A stretch of DNA of 64,000 bases from CAWELS01 sp964468205 (lineage in GTDB: Bacteria; Acidobacteriota; Terriglobia; Bryobacterales; Bryobacteraceae), in assembly GCA_964468205.1 (NCBI GenBank), contig CAYXVG010000040.1, positions 1 to 64,000 on the forward strand. Reading direction: 5' to 3'. A program made the position numbers and the translations under genes. Of the stretch, positions 43,661-53,094 are shown piece by piece. Position 1 is the stretch's first letter; every line of letters begins with the position of its first letter. The notes below the pieces were generated by a model. It was not told where the DNA came from. It did not search any database and worked only from the letters and a program-made list of their open reading frames with translations.

Positions 43661-44521
43661 CTATGGCGCCGGTGGCGGAGGAACCGGAGGCGACGATGGG
43701 GGCGGGGGAACCGGCGGGCCGGAAGCGCCACCCGGATCTCCCGGAGGAGCAGGTTCTGGTCCTGTGTCGCCTGGAAGCTGCGGGCCGCCACCGGTCGGGG
43801 TCGAACCTGGGCTGCTGCCGCCGCGCGGATATTGGATCATGATGGTATAGAGAGCGTCAGCGCCAGCCCGCAGCACCCGTTCCACCACGGCGTTGCGATC
43901 CACGGCCCGCTTTGCCAGCGGAATGTTCTTATAGATCCGAAGGTACTCTCCGGCGGCAACCGGCTTGGACTTCGTTTCCCCTATTAACCGGTGGCGGACA
44001 TCCACGAGGCCTTCATCCACGGAGACGAGCGTAGTGTCGTCTTCATCCTCGATGAGTACGTCAAAAACAGTACCGCGAACCGAGATCACCGCCGTGGGCG
44101 TGAATATCCGGTTGTGGTTCGGCTGATCGCCGAGTTTGCGGATGAACACCTTGACCTGTCCGAGCCATAGGTCCAGTAGATCCCTCCAGTCGCCCTGGTT
44201 TGCGCGGAAGGTTACTCTTGAATTCGGGAACACGTGGAAGGTGCTGCCATCCTCGATCTCAAACACCGCAAAGCTGTCCGGACCGGTGAGAATCACCTGT
44301 TTCGGGCGAACCGAATCGCCGGGGTTGAGCACCCACGGCTCCGAGCCTTTCAAGACCGAAACATCGCCATGGAGTTGTACAACATGCGCGGAGCCGGGCA
44401 TGAGCGGTTCGGCGGGATCTGGAGCTTGTGGGAGAGAAGGGAAGGACTGGGCCACACACACTCCGGCTGTAAGGGCGGCCAGCAGCCACCCACGCAGCCC
44501 GCTTTTCAGCCCGCCGGACAT
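43661..44521 (-). CDS. Exported FecR-domain protein with a Pro-rich tail
   Basis: A 286-residue protein with a signal peptide (about residues 1-25) and a FecR domain (about 60-180; the VISVRGTVFDV block is typical). A C-terminal tail of about 60 residues is almost entirely Pro, Gly and Ser. Classical FecR proteins are inner-membrane anti-sigma regulators. This one lacks a cytoplasmic anti-sigma part and no sigma factor is adjacent, so it is more likely a periplasmic or surface protein. ATG 44521 has GAGG upstream. Confidence 0.82.
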   Translation of the reverse strand: MSGGLKSGLRGWLLAALTAGVCVAQSFPSLPQAPDPAEPLMPGSAHVVQLHGDVSVLKGSEPWVLNPGDSVRPKQVILTGPDSFAVFEIEDGSTFHVFPNSRVTFRANQGDWRDLLDLWLGQVKVFIRKLGDQPNHNRIFTPTAVISVRGTVFDVLIEDEDDTTLVSVDEGLVDVRHRLIGETKSKPVAAGEYLRIYKNIPLAKRAVDRNAVVERVLRAGADALYTIMIQYPRGGSSPGSTPTGGGPQLPGDTGPEPAPPGDPGGASGPPVPPPPSSPPVPPPPAP

Positions 44522-44721
44522 GTGCGAACAGAACCTCAATACTATAATCGGCCTTGCGGGTCTGATCCTCCAGCCCCGCAGAACCTTAGTCTACCACCAA
44601 AAACTTGGTTGCAAGCGGGGGGCCGCAATGAAATCTCAGAATAAAGTAACGCGATATCAACACTTATATATCCCGGCAGCCGATAGACTGAGAGAGAAGC
44701 AGGTTAAAATAGACTCCGTAG

Positions 44722-46641
44722 ATGTGTCAAACTTCCACAATCAGGCCCGGCCGGTGGGTGATGGCGCCCCTGCTTCTGATGGCCGCGCATTTCTTTGCGG
44801 CGGCCCAGCCAACGGCTGAGTTCCGTTTGCCTCCAGTGGATTGGCGTCAGGTGGGGGGGACGGTCTTCGAGGCGAACCTCGCCGGCCTCGCTACCGGACC
44901 GGTGGAAGACCTTTGGTACAGTTCAGGCGGCGCTCGCTTAACAATTCGCACGGCGTCCGGCAGGTTTCTCGAGACCGCGGACTTCGAAACATGGAACGAG
45001 ACTGCCGCACCGGTGCGCCCGGATGAGGAGCCGGTCCCCGGCGTGGTTTTCACGCCGGAACCGGGCGTTACTCTGAAGGCTCGCGGCGCCACGGTCTATG
45101 CGCTGGGCCGAGCGGTCTATCGTTCGGACGACGGGGGGCTCACCTGGGCCAACCTGAGCGAGTATCGGGGCCGGTCGATTATCGGCCGCGGTCTGACCGG
45201 CATGACCATTTCTCCGCTGGACGCGGATGAGATCGCCGTCGCGGGTCAGTTCGGCGTATGGCGCTCCACTGATGGCGGGCTCACCTGGGCTGGTATCAAT
45301 GATTCGCTGCCGAATCTGCCCGCGCTCGAACTGGCCGGATTGCCCGGCGATGGCCGCGGCGCCCGAATTCTGGCCGATGGAATCGGGATACTCGAGTGGA
45401 CGCCCGGCGAAAGATTTGCCTGGCGTGCCGTCACTGCGGCGGAATTAGTCCGTGAGGAGGAGTTCCGCGAGCGCCTGATGGAAGTGCTGGGGGAACCGCT
45501 TCTGACTGTCACCAGGGCCGGAGACTTCATCTATGCGGGTAGCGCCCAGGCCGCCCGGTTGTGGGTATCCCCGGACCGCGGGGCGTCTTGGCGTCCCTTT
45601 GAGATTGGTGGCGGCGGGCCGGTGTCGAGCATCCATGCCATTCCCGGCAATCCGAGGGTGGCGCTGGCGGCGCTTGCCGCGGACGACGGCGCGCGAATTC
45701 TCCGAACCACGAACGGCGGGCTATTCTGGGATGATCTTACGAATGGTCTGCCGGCGGGCAAGGCCAACGCCGTTGCCGCCGATCCGTCCACGGGAGCTGT
45801 GTATGCCGCCACGGCGGCCGGCGTATTTTTCACCGTTGCCGATCTGTTGGGCGCCGCGCCTCCAGTGTCATGGATTGAAGTTTCCGGAGGATTGCCCAAT
45901 GCCCCGGTCTTGGACCTCCGTCTGGACGCGGCCGGAAACCAACTCTATGTTGTTCTCGATGGCGCCGGCGTCTTCGCCGGGCTGGCGCCGCACCGCTTTT
46001 TCGCGCCGGCAGTCGTAAATGCCGCGGATCTCCGTGCGCGGCCAGCATCTCCCGGGGTGTTGCTCAGTGTGATGGGCGGCAACGTGGTAGCCGCCGGAGC
46101 TGGGCCGCTGGACGTGCCGATTCTAGCTGCGACGGCGCGCGAATCACAGATTCAGATTCCATTTGAGGCCGCTGGCACGGCGCTCTCCCTCGCTTTGACC
46201 ACTACCGGTTCTGGCGAGGGCGAGAGACGGTTGACTCTTGGGCTGCCTCTTCGCGCAGCGGCCCCGGCGATTTTCGAGGACCGCGCAGGCGCGCCGATGG
46301 TCCTCGATGCCGGCAGCGGCGTAATGTTGGATGCGATGACTCCCGGCCGCGCTGGTTCCCGGTTGCAAATCCTTGCCACCGGCTTAGGCAAAGTTGACCC
46401 GAACTGGCCCACGGGAATGCCGGCTCCGCTGGAGGATCCGCCTCGGGTTGTCGCTGATGTCACCGTCATGCTGGATAGAACTCCGGTGGAACCCATCCGG
46501 GCCACTCTTGCGCCCGGCTATATCGGATTCTATATCGTCGAATTCGTTGTGCCTGATATTGTCAACGAAGGCCCGAACGAACTGTACATCGAAGCCGCCG
46601 GCCAGCCAAGCAACCGGACGCGCATTTATCTGGAGCAGTAG
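44722..46641 (+). CDS. Secreted BNR-repeat protein with Solibacter-type C-terminal domain
   Basis: A 639-residue exported protein with a signal peptide ending near residue 30. Residues of about 35-430 form a beta-propeller of BNR/sialidase-like repeats (RSDDGGLTW, RSTDGGLTW, SPDRGASW, RTTNGGLFW). The C-terminal ~210 residues (from about PAVVNAADLRARPASPG) match the domain seen at the end of many secreted Solibacter proteins, including ATGLGKVDPNWPTG. The repeats may bind glycans, but the catalytic residues of sialidases are not evident. It is divergent from the FecR gene. Confidence 0.83.
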   Translation: MCQTSTIRPGRWVMAPLLLMAAHFFAAAQPTAEFRLPPVDWRQVGGTVFEANLAGLATGPVEDLWYSSGGARLTIRTASGRFLETADFETWNETAAPVRPDEEPVPGVVFTPEPGVTLKARGATVYALGRAVYRSDDGGLTWANLSEYRGRSIIGRGLTGMTISPLDADEIAVAGQFGVWRSTDGGLTWAGINDSLPNLPALELAGLPGDGRGARILADGIGILEWTPGERFAWRAVTAAELVREEEFRERLMEVLGEPLLTVTRAGDFIYAGSAQAARLWVSPDRGASWRPFEIGGGGPVSSIHAIPGNPRVALAALAADDGARILRTTNGGLFWDDLTNGLPAGKANAVAADPSTGAVYAATAAGVFFTVADLLGAAPPVSWIEVSGGLPNAPVLDLRLDAAGNQLYVVLDGAGVFAGLAPHRFFAPAVVNAADLRARPASPGVLLSVMGGNVVAAGAGPLDVPILAATARESQIQIPFEAAGTALSLALTTTGSGEGERRLTLGLPLRAAAPAIFEDRAGAPMVLDAGSGVMLDAMTPGRAGSRLQILATGLGKVDPNWPTGMPAPLEDPPRVVADVTVMLDRTPVEPIRATLAPGYIGFYIVEFVVPDIVNEGPNELYIEAAGQPSNRTRIYLEQ

Positions 46642-46777
46642 CCGCTATCGGTTCCCGCGACAACTGGTGTGAGGTTGCCGCCTATGTTCGGGTTCATTCT
46701 CGTTCCCCCGGCAGAGAAATAATACCGGGACCGAAGGTCTCTCTATCTTGTTAGAAACGCGCTGCGATAATCAGGAG

Positions 46778-47731
46778 ATGGACTTCGCGGAAGCCCTGGC
46801 CCGGCGCCCCGTGATTCTCGCCGAAGGGGCGGTGATCGAGAGATTGCGCCGCGATCCCTCGGTGGAGCTTGACGAGAACGTGCTCCACGCCGGTTTTGTT
46901 CTGACCGGCTCCGGAAGGCGGAGTTTGGCCGCCATCTACAACGAATATCTCGAGATAGGACGCTGCTTCGGGCTGCCCATGATCCTGCTGACGCCAACCT
47001 GGCGGGCGAACCCGGAGCGGCTGGCACGGGCCGGATTGGCGGGGCAGGACGTGAATGGAGAGGCGGTCCGGTTTCTAAAGGAATTGCGGGCGGGCTGCGG
47101 CGAATATGCGCGGCAGGTTTGGATTGGCGGCTTGATAGGGGTGCGGGGAGACGCCTACCGTCCAGGAGACGCTCTTCCCGAGGCGGAGGCGGCAAATTTC
47201 CACCGTCCCCAACTGGAGAGTCTGGCGGCCGCGGGAGCCGATTTCCTGCTTGCCGCAACGCTGCCGGCCGTCGGCGAGGCGAAAGGAATTGCACGAGCGA
47301 TGGCTGCCACCGGCCATCCGTATCTGCCAAGTTTCCTCATCGACGGAGCGGGCCGCCTGCTGGATGGCACTCTGCTCGAAGTGGCGTTGGGCGCAATTGA
47401 CCGGGAGGTGGCGCCAGCGCCTACAGGATACATGATCAATTGCGTGCATCATTCTGCATTGCGGAGCGCGCTCGCGGGTTTACCTGCCGGCGCCCGCGAA
47501 CGGCTGGCGGGGCTCCAGGCGAACACCTCGGCGAAGAGCCCGGAAGAACTCGACGGCCTCGCCGAGTTGGATACGGAGCCCCCTGAGGCGTTCGGCCGGG
47601 CGCTGGCGGAGCTGCACCGCGAATACGGACTGAGAATACTGGGCGGGTGCTGCGGGTCCGATGGGTCGCACATCAGAGCCCTGGCGGCGGATCTGATGGG
47701 CCGCACCCGAAAACGCCCGAGCCCGGCGTAG
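46778..47731 (+). CDS. Homocysteine S-methyltransferase family protein
   Basis: A 317-residue zinc-dependent methyltransferase barrel. Zinc ligands are a Cys in MINCVHH and the Cys pair in GGCCGSD. The family transfers methyl groups from S-methylmethionine, betaine or similar donors to homocysteine. The exact start is uncertain: ATG 46778 fits the family length but has AGGAG directly abutting it, and a TTG at 46748 is in frame. It lies upstream of NtrY, but a -10-like TATAAT between them suggests separate transcription. Confidence 0.78.
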   Translation: MDFAEALARRPVILAEGAVIERLRRDPSVELDENVLHAGFVLTGSGRRSLAAIYNEYLEIGRCFGLPMILLTPTWRANPERLARAGLAGQDVNGEAVRFLKELRAGCGEYARQVWIGGLIGVRGDAYRPGDALPEAEAANFHRPQLESLAAAGADFLLAATLPAVGEAKGIARAMAATGHPYLPSFLIDGAGRLLDGTLLEVALGAIDREVAPAPTGYMINCVHHSALRSALAGLPAGARERLAGLQANTSAKSPEELDGLAELDTEPPEAFGRALAELHREYGLRILGGCCGSDGSHIRALAADLMGRTRKRPSPA

Positions 47732-47768
47732 GGGCGAGCCTGCGGCGGCGAGTAGGCGGCGACTAACG

Positions 47769-47774
47769 TATAAT
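47769..47774 (+). promoter_or_regulatory. TATAAT -10 box upstream of ntrY
   Basis: A perfect TATAAT lies 24 bases before the NtrY start. The -35 region is G/C-rich and unconvincing. Confidence 0.35.
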
Positions 47775-47798
47775 CGGAACGAAAGGGCGCGAAACCTC

Positions 47799-49892
47799 AT
47801 GAAAGAGCGGGTTTTAACGGCGGTAGTGGCAGTTGCCCTCGCGGTATCGCTCGTTCTCGTGATCTGGCAGGGGTCCTTTACATTCGGCGAATACGCGCCC
47901 ACCAGCATCGAGCAAACGTGGCTGTTCTGGTCCGTCTCCACCCTCATGTTCCTGTTGATGGTGACGCTCGGCTTCATGCTTTTTCGGACGGCTGTGCGCC
48001 TTTACGTGGAGGGCCGGACGAGCCGGACGGGGGCGGGCATCAAGACCAAGATGGTGGTGGGAGCGCTCGCGCTCACTTTCATCCCGGTGTTCTTCATGGT
48101 GCTTTTCAGCGTCTATGTGCTGAACCGCAACCTCGAGAAGTGGTTCAGCCGGCCGGCGGAAAACGTCCAGCTCAATCTGTCTGAAATCGGCGTGGCGCTC
48201 GACCGGGCGGCGCGGGAGAAGGCCGAGGCGCAGGCTGACTGGCTGGCCGGGTTGCCCGCAGTGCGCGACTATCTGGCGACGGGTGTGCGTGACGATGCGT
48301 TTTTCGACGCTCTGTGCAAGAAACGGGACATTGGGCCGGTGTATTTGGCGCTCGAGGGAGAACAGAAGCTGCCGGTCTGTCCCGTGCCCGAGGAGGAAGC
48401 CGGCGGCGGGCCGGTGGTGGTAAGAATCCCGGTTTACGCCCACAGTGGCGACGAGGCTGCGCTGGTGCTGACGACACGGGTGGCCGAGGACATGGCAACG
48501 CGCCAGGAGGAGATTAGCCGGCACATCTCCGAATACGAGCAGCTCCGGCAAAGCCGGAAAGCGACCCGGAGCGCCTACCTGCTGCTGCTCTCGCTCATTA
48601 CACTGTTTATTCTATTCGTGGCCACCTGGATCGCCCTCTTCCTGGCGAAGCAGATCAACGTTCCCATTGCGGCGCTCCTCGCCGCGGCGGCGCAGGTGCG
48701 CCGGGGCAGGCTCTCGTACCGGATCAACGTGACGGCCATGGATGAGCTGGGCAGCTTGGTGCGTGCGTTCAATGAGATGACCGAGGGTCTGGAGTCGAGC
48801 GCGCGGGAGCTGGAATTGCGGCGGCGGTTCATCGAAGCAATTGTCGACAATATTCCGTCGGGTGTCGTATCAATATCGGCCGATGGGACCATACGCACGG
48901 CCAACCGCGCGCTCGCACAGATCTTCGGCGCCGAGACGGCGGAGGCCGCGGCCCAAATCGAGGATCTGTTTCCGCGATCCGAAGGCCCGGAATTACGCTA
49001 CATGATGAACCGCGCCCGGCGCACGAGGGTTGCCGCGCGGCAATTCGAATTCAGTCGCGGCGCCCGCTCGCTGCACTTGGCGGTTACCATTTCCTCGCTT
49101 GAGAGCGCGGAAGCGGGTGGATTCGTGGTAGTGATCGAGGACACCACCGAGCTGCTCCGGGCACAGAAGACTATGGCCTGGCGCGAGGTGGCGCGGCGCA
49201 TCGCGCATGAGATGAAGAATCCGCTCACGCCGATCTCTCTGGCGGCCCAGCGGATCGGGCGGCAGTTGGACAAGGCGCCGGGAGACGGAAGGCGTTCGCC
49301 GGAAGAGCTGGAGCGGATTCTGCGCGAGTGTTCGGCGACGATCTCACAAGAAGTGGAGTCGGTGCGAACGCTGGTGGACGAGTTCTCCCACTTCGCCCGG
49401 TTCCCAGCGGCGGAACCCGAGCCGGCCGACCTCAACGAAGTGGTAGAAACCGGCTTGGCGGTATTCCAGGGGCGGCTGGACGGTGTCACCGTAACCCGTT
49501 CGCTCGAGCCAGGGTTGCCCTTGGTGAAGATTGACCGCGAGCAGTTTAAACGCGTAATCGTGAACTTGGTGGACAACTCCTGCGAGGCAATGTCCGGCTC
49601 GGCGTTGAAGCAATTGCTGGTGGCGACGCGGACCGCGGGACCGGACGCCGTTGAGCTGGTCGTGGCCGACACCGGCTGCGGCGTATCACTGGAGGATCGG
49701 GAGAAGCTCTTCCTGCCGTATTTTTCCACCAAAGGACGGGGGACTGGGCTCGGCTTGGCGATCGTGAATCAGATTGTGACCGACCACGGTGCGAATATCC
49801 GCGTGGAAAACAATCGCCCTTCGGGTAGCCGGTTCATCGTGGATATCCCTGTCGCGGTGATAGAACAGCAACCGGTTGAAAACAAAGCATGA
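47799..49892 (+). CDS. ntrY: NtrY-type membrane sensor histidine kinase
   Basis: A 697-residue kinase. It has three N-terminal transmembrane helices (about 5-23, 42-62, 86-107), a periplasmic part (about 110-258), a fourth helix (about 260-283) and HAMP (285-335). PAS follows at about 345-450, then the dimerisation domain with His470 in RRIAHEMKNPLTPI and the ATPase domain (DTGCGV, GRGTGLGLAI). The architecture is that of NtrY, which works with NtrX in nitrogen and redox regulation. The two genes overlap by 4 bases (ATGA). Confidence 0.9.
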   Translation: MKERVLTAVVAVALAVSLVLVIWQGSFTFGEYAPTSIEQTWLFWSVSTLMFLLMVTLGFMLFRTAVRLYVEGRTSRTGAGIKTKMVVGALALTFIPVFFMVLFSVYVLNRNLEKWFSRPAENVQLNLSEIGVALDRAAREKAEAQADWLAGLPAVRDYLATGVRDDAFFDALCKKRDIGPVYLALEGEQKLPVCPVPEEEAGGGPVVVRIPVYAHSGDEAALVLTTRVAEDMATRQEEISRHISEYEQLRQSRKATRSAYLLLLSLITLFILFVATWIALFLAKQINVPIAALLAAAAQVRRGRLSYRINVTAMDELGSLVRAFNEMTEGLESSARELELRRRFIEAIVDNIPSGVVSISADGTIRTANRALAQIFGAETAEAAAQIEDLFPRSEGPELRYMMNRARRTRVAARQFEFSRGARSLHLAVTISSLESAEAGGFVVVIEDTTELLRAQKTMAWREVARRIAHEMKNPLTPISLAAQRIGRQLDKAPGDGRRSPEELERILRECSATISQEVESVRTLVDEFSHFARFPAAEPEPADLNEVVETGLAVFQGRLDGVTVTRSLEPGLPLVKIDREQFKRVIVNLVDNSCEAMSGSALKQLLVATRTAGPDAVELVVADTGCGVSLEDREKLFLPYFSTKGRGTGLGLAIVNQIVTDHGANIRVENNRPSGSRFIVDIPVAVIEQQPVENKA

Positions 49893-51253
49893 AGAGACAC
49901 CGCATCCTGGTTGTCGACGATGAGCCGCTGATCCGCCAGACGCTGGGCGGCGTGCTCGAAGACGAGGGCTACTCGACCCACGGCGTCGCGAGCGGCGAAG
50001 AATGTCTCGACGAGTTGGGGCGGAATGCGTACGACTTGGTGCTGCTCGATATCTGGCTTCCGGGCATCGATGGGCTGGAGGCATTGAGCCGGATTTATGA
50101 GCGGCGGGCGGCTGACCGCCCTGCGGTAGTGATGATCTCGGGCCACGGTAACGTCGAGACGGCGGTAAAGGCGACCAAGCTTGGCGCATTCGATTTTCTC
50201 GAGAAGCCGCTCACGATCGACAAGGTTGCTCTTGTGGTGAAGAACGCCATCAGACAGCGGCGGCTGGAACGAGAGGTGGATCGCCTCAGGGAGGAGGATG
50301 GCGCGCGCCCGCGCATCATCGGCGAGAGCATTCCCATGAAGGCCCTGCGGCAGCAGTTGGACCTGATGGCCGGTACCAATGGGCGGGTATTGATCTTCGG
50401 CGAAAGCGGCACCGGCAAGGAACTCGTGGCCCACGCGATCCACGCCATGAGCGACCGGGCGACGGAGCCGTTTATCGATGTAAATTGCGCGGCGATTCCG
50501 GAGGAACTGATCGAAAGCGAGCTGTTCGGCCACCGCAAGGGGAGCTTTACCGGCGCCTCGGATGACAAAGTGGGCAAGCTCCAGAAGGCCGACGGCGGGA
50601 CGGTCTTCCTCGACGAGGTCGGCGATATGAGCCTGAAGACCCAGGCCAAGGTTCTGCGGGCCCTCGACGAGCAGAAATTCGAGCCGGTGGGCGCGGCTGA
50701 GTCGGTGCAGGTGGACGTCCGGGTGGTGGCGGCGACGAACAAGAATCTTGAGCGCGAGATCGAGAATGGGAACTTCCGCGAGGATCTCTACTATCGTCTC
50801 AACGTGATTCCTTTCTACGTGCCGCCCCTGCGGGACCGGCTGGAGGACGTGCCGGTGCTGGCCGACTACTTCCTGCACGAATTCTCCTCCGCTTACGGCC
50901 GGCAGCCGAAGCAGTTGACGCCTGCCGCCTACGAGATACTGCTCGCATACCGCTGGCCGGGCAATGTGCGCGAGCTGCGCAATTTGATGGAGCGTATCGT
51001 CATCATGAATCTGCAGGTGCGCATTGACGCCCGTCACATTCAACTACCTGGAGTGCGAGGCGGGGTCCAACTCCCGGTTCTGGACGCCACGGCCAGTTTG
51101 CAGGAGGTGCGCGAGGCCGCCGAAAGGGAGCACATTCTTAAGAAGCTGGAAGAGACGGGCGGGAATGTTTCCCGGGCGGCGGAGTTGCTGGGGCTCGAGC
51201 GATCCAACTTGTACCGGAAGATGAAATCGCTGGAGATTCATCACAAGGAATAG
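49889..51253 (+). CDS. ntrX: NtrX-type sigma-54-dependent response regulator
   Basis: A 454-residue regulator: receiver domain with Asp54 (LLDIWLPG), AAA+ domain with Walker A GESGTGKE, and a C-terminal Fis-type helix-turn-helix (NVSRAAELLGLERSNLYRKM). The sigma-54 contact loop reads GSFTGA rather than GAFTGA, a Ser variant. It is translationally coupled to NtrY. The targets are unknown. Confidence 0.9.
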   Translation: MKRHRILVVDDEPLIRQTLGGVLEDEGYSTHGVASGEECLDELGRNAYDLVLLDIWLPGIDGLEALSRIYERRAADRPAVVMISGHGNVETAVKATKLGAFDFLEKPLTIDKVALVVKNAIRQRRLEREVDRLREEDGARPRIIGESIPMKALRQQLDLMAGTNGRVLIFGESGTGKELVAHAIHAMSDRATEPFIDVNCAAIPEELIESELFGHRKGSFTGASDDKVGKLQKADGGTVFLDEVGDMSLKTQAKVLRALDEQKFEPVGAAESVQVDVRVVAATNKNLEREIENGNFREDLYYRLNVIPFYVPPLRDRLEDVPVLADYFLHEFSSAYGRQPKQLTPAAYEILLAYRWPGNVRELRNLMERIVIMNLQVRIDARHIQLPGVRGGVQLPVLDATASLQEVREAAEREHILKKLEETGGNVSRAAELLGLERSNLYRKMKSLEIHHKE

Positions 51254-51388
51254 GAATCGGCCGAACAGAGTCCGCGGGCTAAACCGCCGGCCCCACAGGC
51301 GTCTGGCGCGAGGCCCCGCGAAGGCCGGCGAGGCGATGGCTTCTCTTTGCCACCACGTATCTGCGTTAACCAGACCTGATAGTCTACA

Positions 51389-51418
51389 TTGCTCTGACGC
51401 CCCGCGGTCACATACAAT
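51389..51418 (+). promoter_or_regulatory. Candidate sigma-70 promoter for nuoM
   Basis: TTGCTC at 51389-51394 and TACAAT at 51413-51418 are 18 bases apart, 23 bases before the nuoM start. The rest of the 188-base gap after ntrX shows nothing else. Confidence 0.35.
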
Positions 51419-51441
51419 AAGGGTTTCTTACGGCCGAAGTC

Positions 51442-52998
51442 ATGGACCACATTCTTTCCGTAGTGTTGTGGACCCCCCTCGCCGGGCTGCTGGTCCTCCT
51501 CTTTATACCGTCATCCAATCCCCGTGCGATCAAGATTTGGGCAAACGTGGCGTCTTTGCTGGGCTTGCTTGTTTGCCTGCCGCTGATATTTGCATACGAC
51601 GCTGGAAAGGATTTCCAGTTTGTCGAGCGGGCGGATTGGATACCCTCTATCGGCGCCTCGTACTATCTCGCGATTGACGGGTTCAGCCTCTTGCTGGTAG
51701 TGCTGACCGGACTGCTTGGCTTCCTTTCGATTCTCTGTAGCTGGAGCGCGATCGAGAACCGGCTGAAAGAGTATTACGCCCACTTCTTGTTGCTGCAGGT
51801 GGGAATGTTGGGCGTCTTTATGGCGCTGGATTTTTTCCTGTTCTTCGTCTTCTGGGAACTGGTGCTGGTGCCGATGTACTTCATCATCGCGATCTGGGGT
51901 GGTCCGCGCCGGGTCTATTCGGCCATCAAGTTCGTTATCTACACGCTGGTGGGTTCAATTCTGATGCTGCTCGGCATTCTGACGCTCTACTTCGAGCACG
52001 GGCGGCAGTTCGGACAGTACACCTTCGACATCAATGCCCTGATGCAACTGCAACTCACGCCCGAGATGCAGTGGTGGGTTTTCTGGGCGCTGTTCATCGG
52101 CTTTGCGGTGAAGGTGCCCATGTTCCCGTTCCATACCTGGCTGCCGGATGCGCACACCGAGGCCCCGACGGCGGGATCGGTGATTCTGGCGGCGGTGCTG
52201 CTGAAAATGGGAACCTATGGCTTCCTGCGCTTTTCACTGCCGCTGTTGCCGGACGCGGCGAAAGACCCGCTCGTGATCACGATCGTCTCGCTGCTTTCGA
52301 TTGTGGCGATCATATACGGGGCGCTGGTCTGCCTGATGCAGAAGGACTGGAAGAAGCTGGTGGCATACTCCTCGGTGAGCCACATGGGCTTCGTCACGCT
52401 GGGAATCTTCGCGCTCAACCCAGCCGGAATCGCCGGGTCCATTCTCCAGCAAATCAACCATGGCATCTCCACCGGCATGCTCTTCCTGATTGTGGGTGTC
52501 GTCTACGAACGGCGGCACACCCGCATGATCTCCGACTACGGCGGGTTGCTGCGGACAATGCCCGTGTTCACAATCGTTTTTCTCATCGCTGCTCTCAGTT
52601 CGATGGGTATGCCGCCGTTGAACGGTTTCATCGGGGAGATCACCATTCTGAAGGGCGTCTATGAGGTGGCCTTCAGTTGGGCCTTCTGGTGCGCGATCGG
52701 CATCCTGCTGGGCGCGGCCTATCTGCTGTGGCTGTTCCAGCGGACGATGCTGGGGCAGATCGGAGAGAAGAACGAGGGTCTCAAGGATCTCAATTTCCGC
52801 GAGATCGCCTACTTCACGCCGTTAGTCGTTTGGGCGTTCTGGATCGGCATTTACCCGAAGCCTTTCTTCGACGTGCTGGAGCGGCCGGTGGCGCAGATCG
52901 TCGAACGTGTGCAGCCGGGTTACCACACGGAACGGGGACTGGAGAATCCGCTGGAGCGGGCGTCCGCGCCTGTATCCGGCGTCTCGGTGGCGGACTGA
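51442..52998 (+). CDS. nuoM: NADH-quinone oxidoreductase chain M (complex I chain 4)
   Basis: A 518-residue membrane protein of about 14 helices from the antiporter-like complex I family. Diagnostic blocks are present: the lysine-bearing VKVPMFPFHTWLPDAHTEAPT segment and the AYSSVSHMGFV segment. It pumps protons as part of complex I. No other nuo gene is adjacent, which is unusual because nuoM normally sits between nuoL and nuoN. It could be a duplicated chain serving an alternative complex. Confidence 0.9.
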   Translation: MDHILSVVLWTPLAGLLVLLFIPSSNPRAIKIWANVASLLGLLVCLPLIFAYDAGKDFQFVERADWIPSIGASYYLAIDGFSLLLVVLTGLLGFLSILCSWSAIENRLKEYYAHFLLLQVGMLGVFMALDFFLFFVFWELVLVPMYFIIAIWGGPRRVYSAIKFVIYTLVGSILMLLGILTLYFEHGRQFGQYTFDINALMQLQLTPEMQWWVFWALFIGFAVKVPMFPFHTWLPDAHTEAPTAGSVILAAVLLKMGTYGFLRFSLPLLPDAAKDPLVITIVSLLSIVAIIYGALVCLMQKDWKKLVAYSSVSHMGFVTLGIFALNPAGIAGSILQQINHGISTGMLFLIVGVVYERRHTRMISDYGGLLRTMPVFTIVFLIAALSSMGMPPLNGFIGEITILKGVYEVAFSWAFWCAIGILLGAAYLLWLFQRTMLGQIGEKNEGLKDLNFREIAYFTPLVVWAFWIGIYPKPFFDVLERPVAQIVERVQPGYHTERGLENPLERASAPVSGVSVAD

Positions 52999-53094
52999 CG
53001 GACCCGGCGATAAAGCACTGCCTGGTACAGCAGTGTGAACTTCATCGGCCAGCGGCCTTGACAATCGTCCTACACTGGTTCCAGTAGGCGCTCC

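Noticed and set aside
46642..46777. Riboswitch (SAM, SAH or cobalamin) before the homocysteine methyltransferase
   Set aside because: Only a simple CCCGG/CCGGG hairpin is visible. None of the conserved aptamer cores could be recognised.
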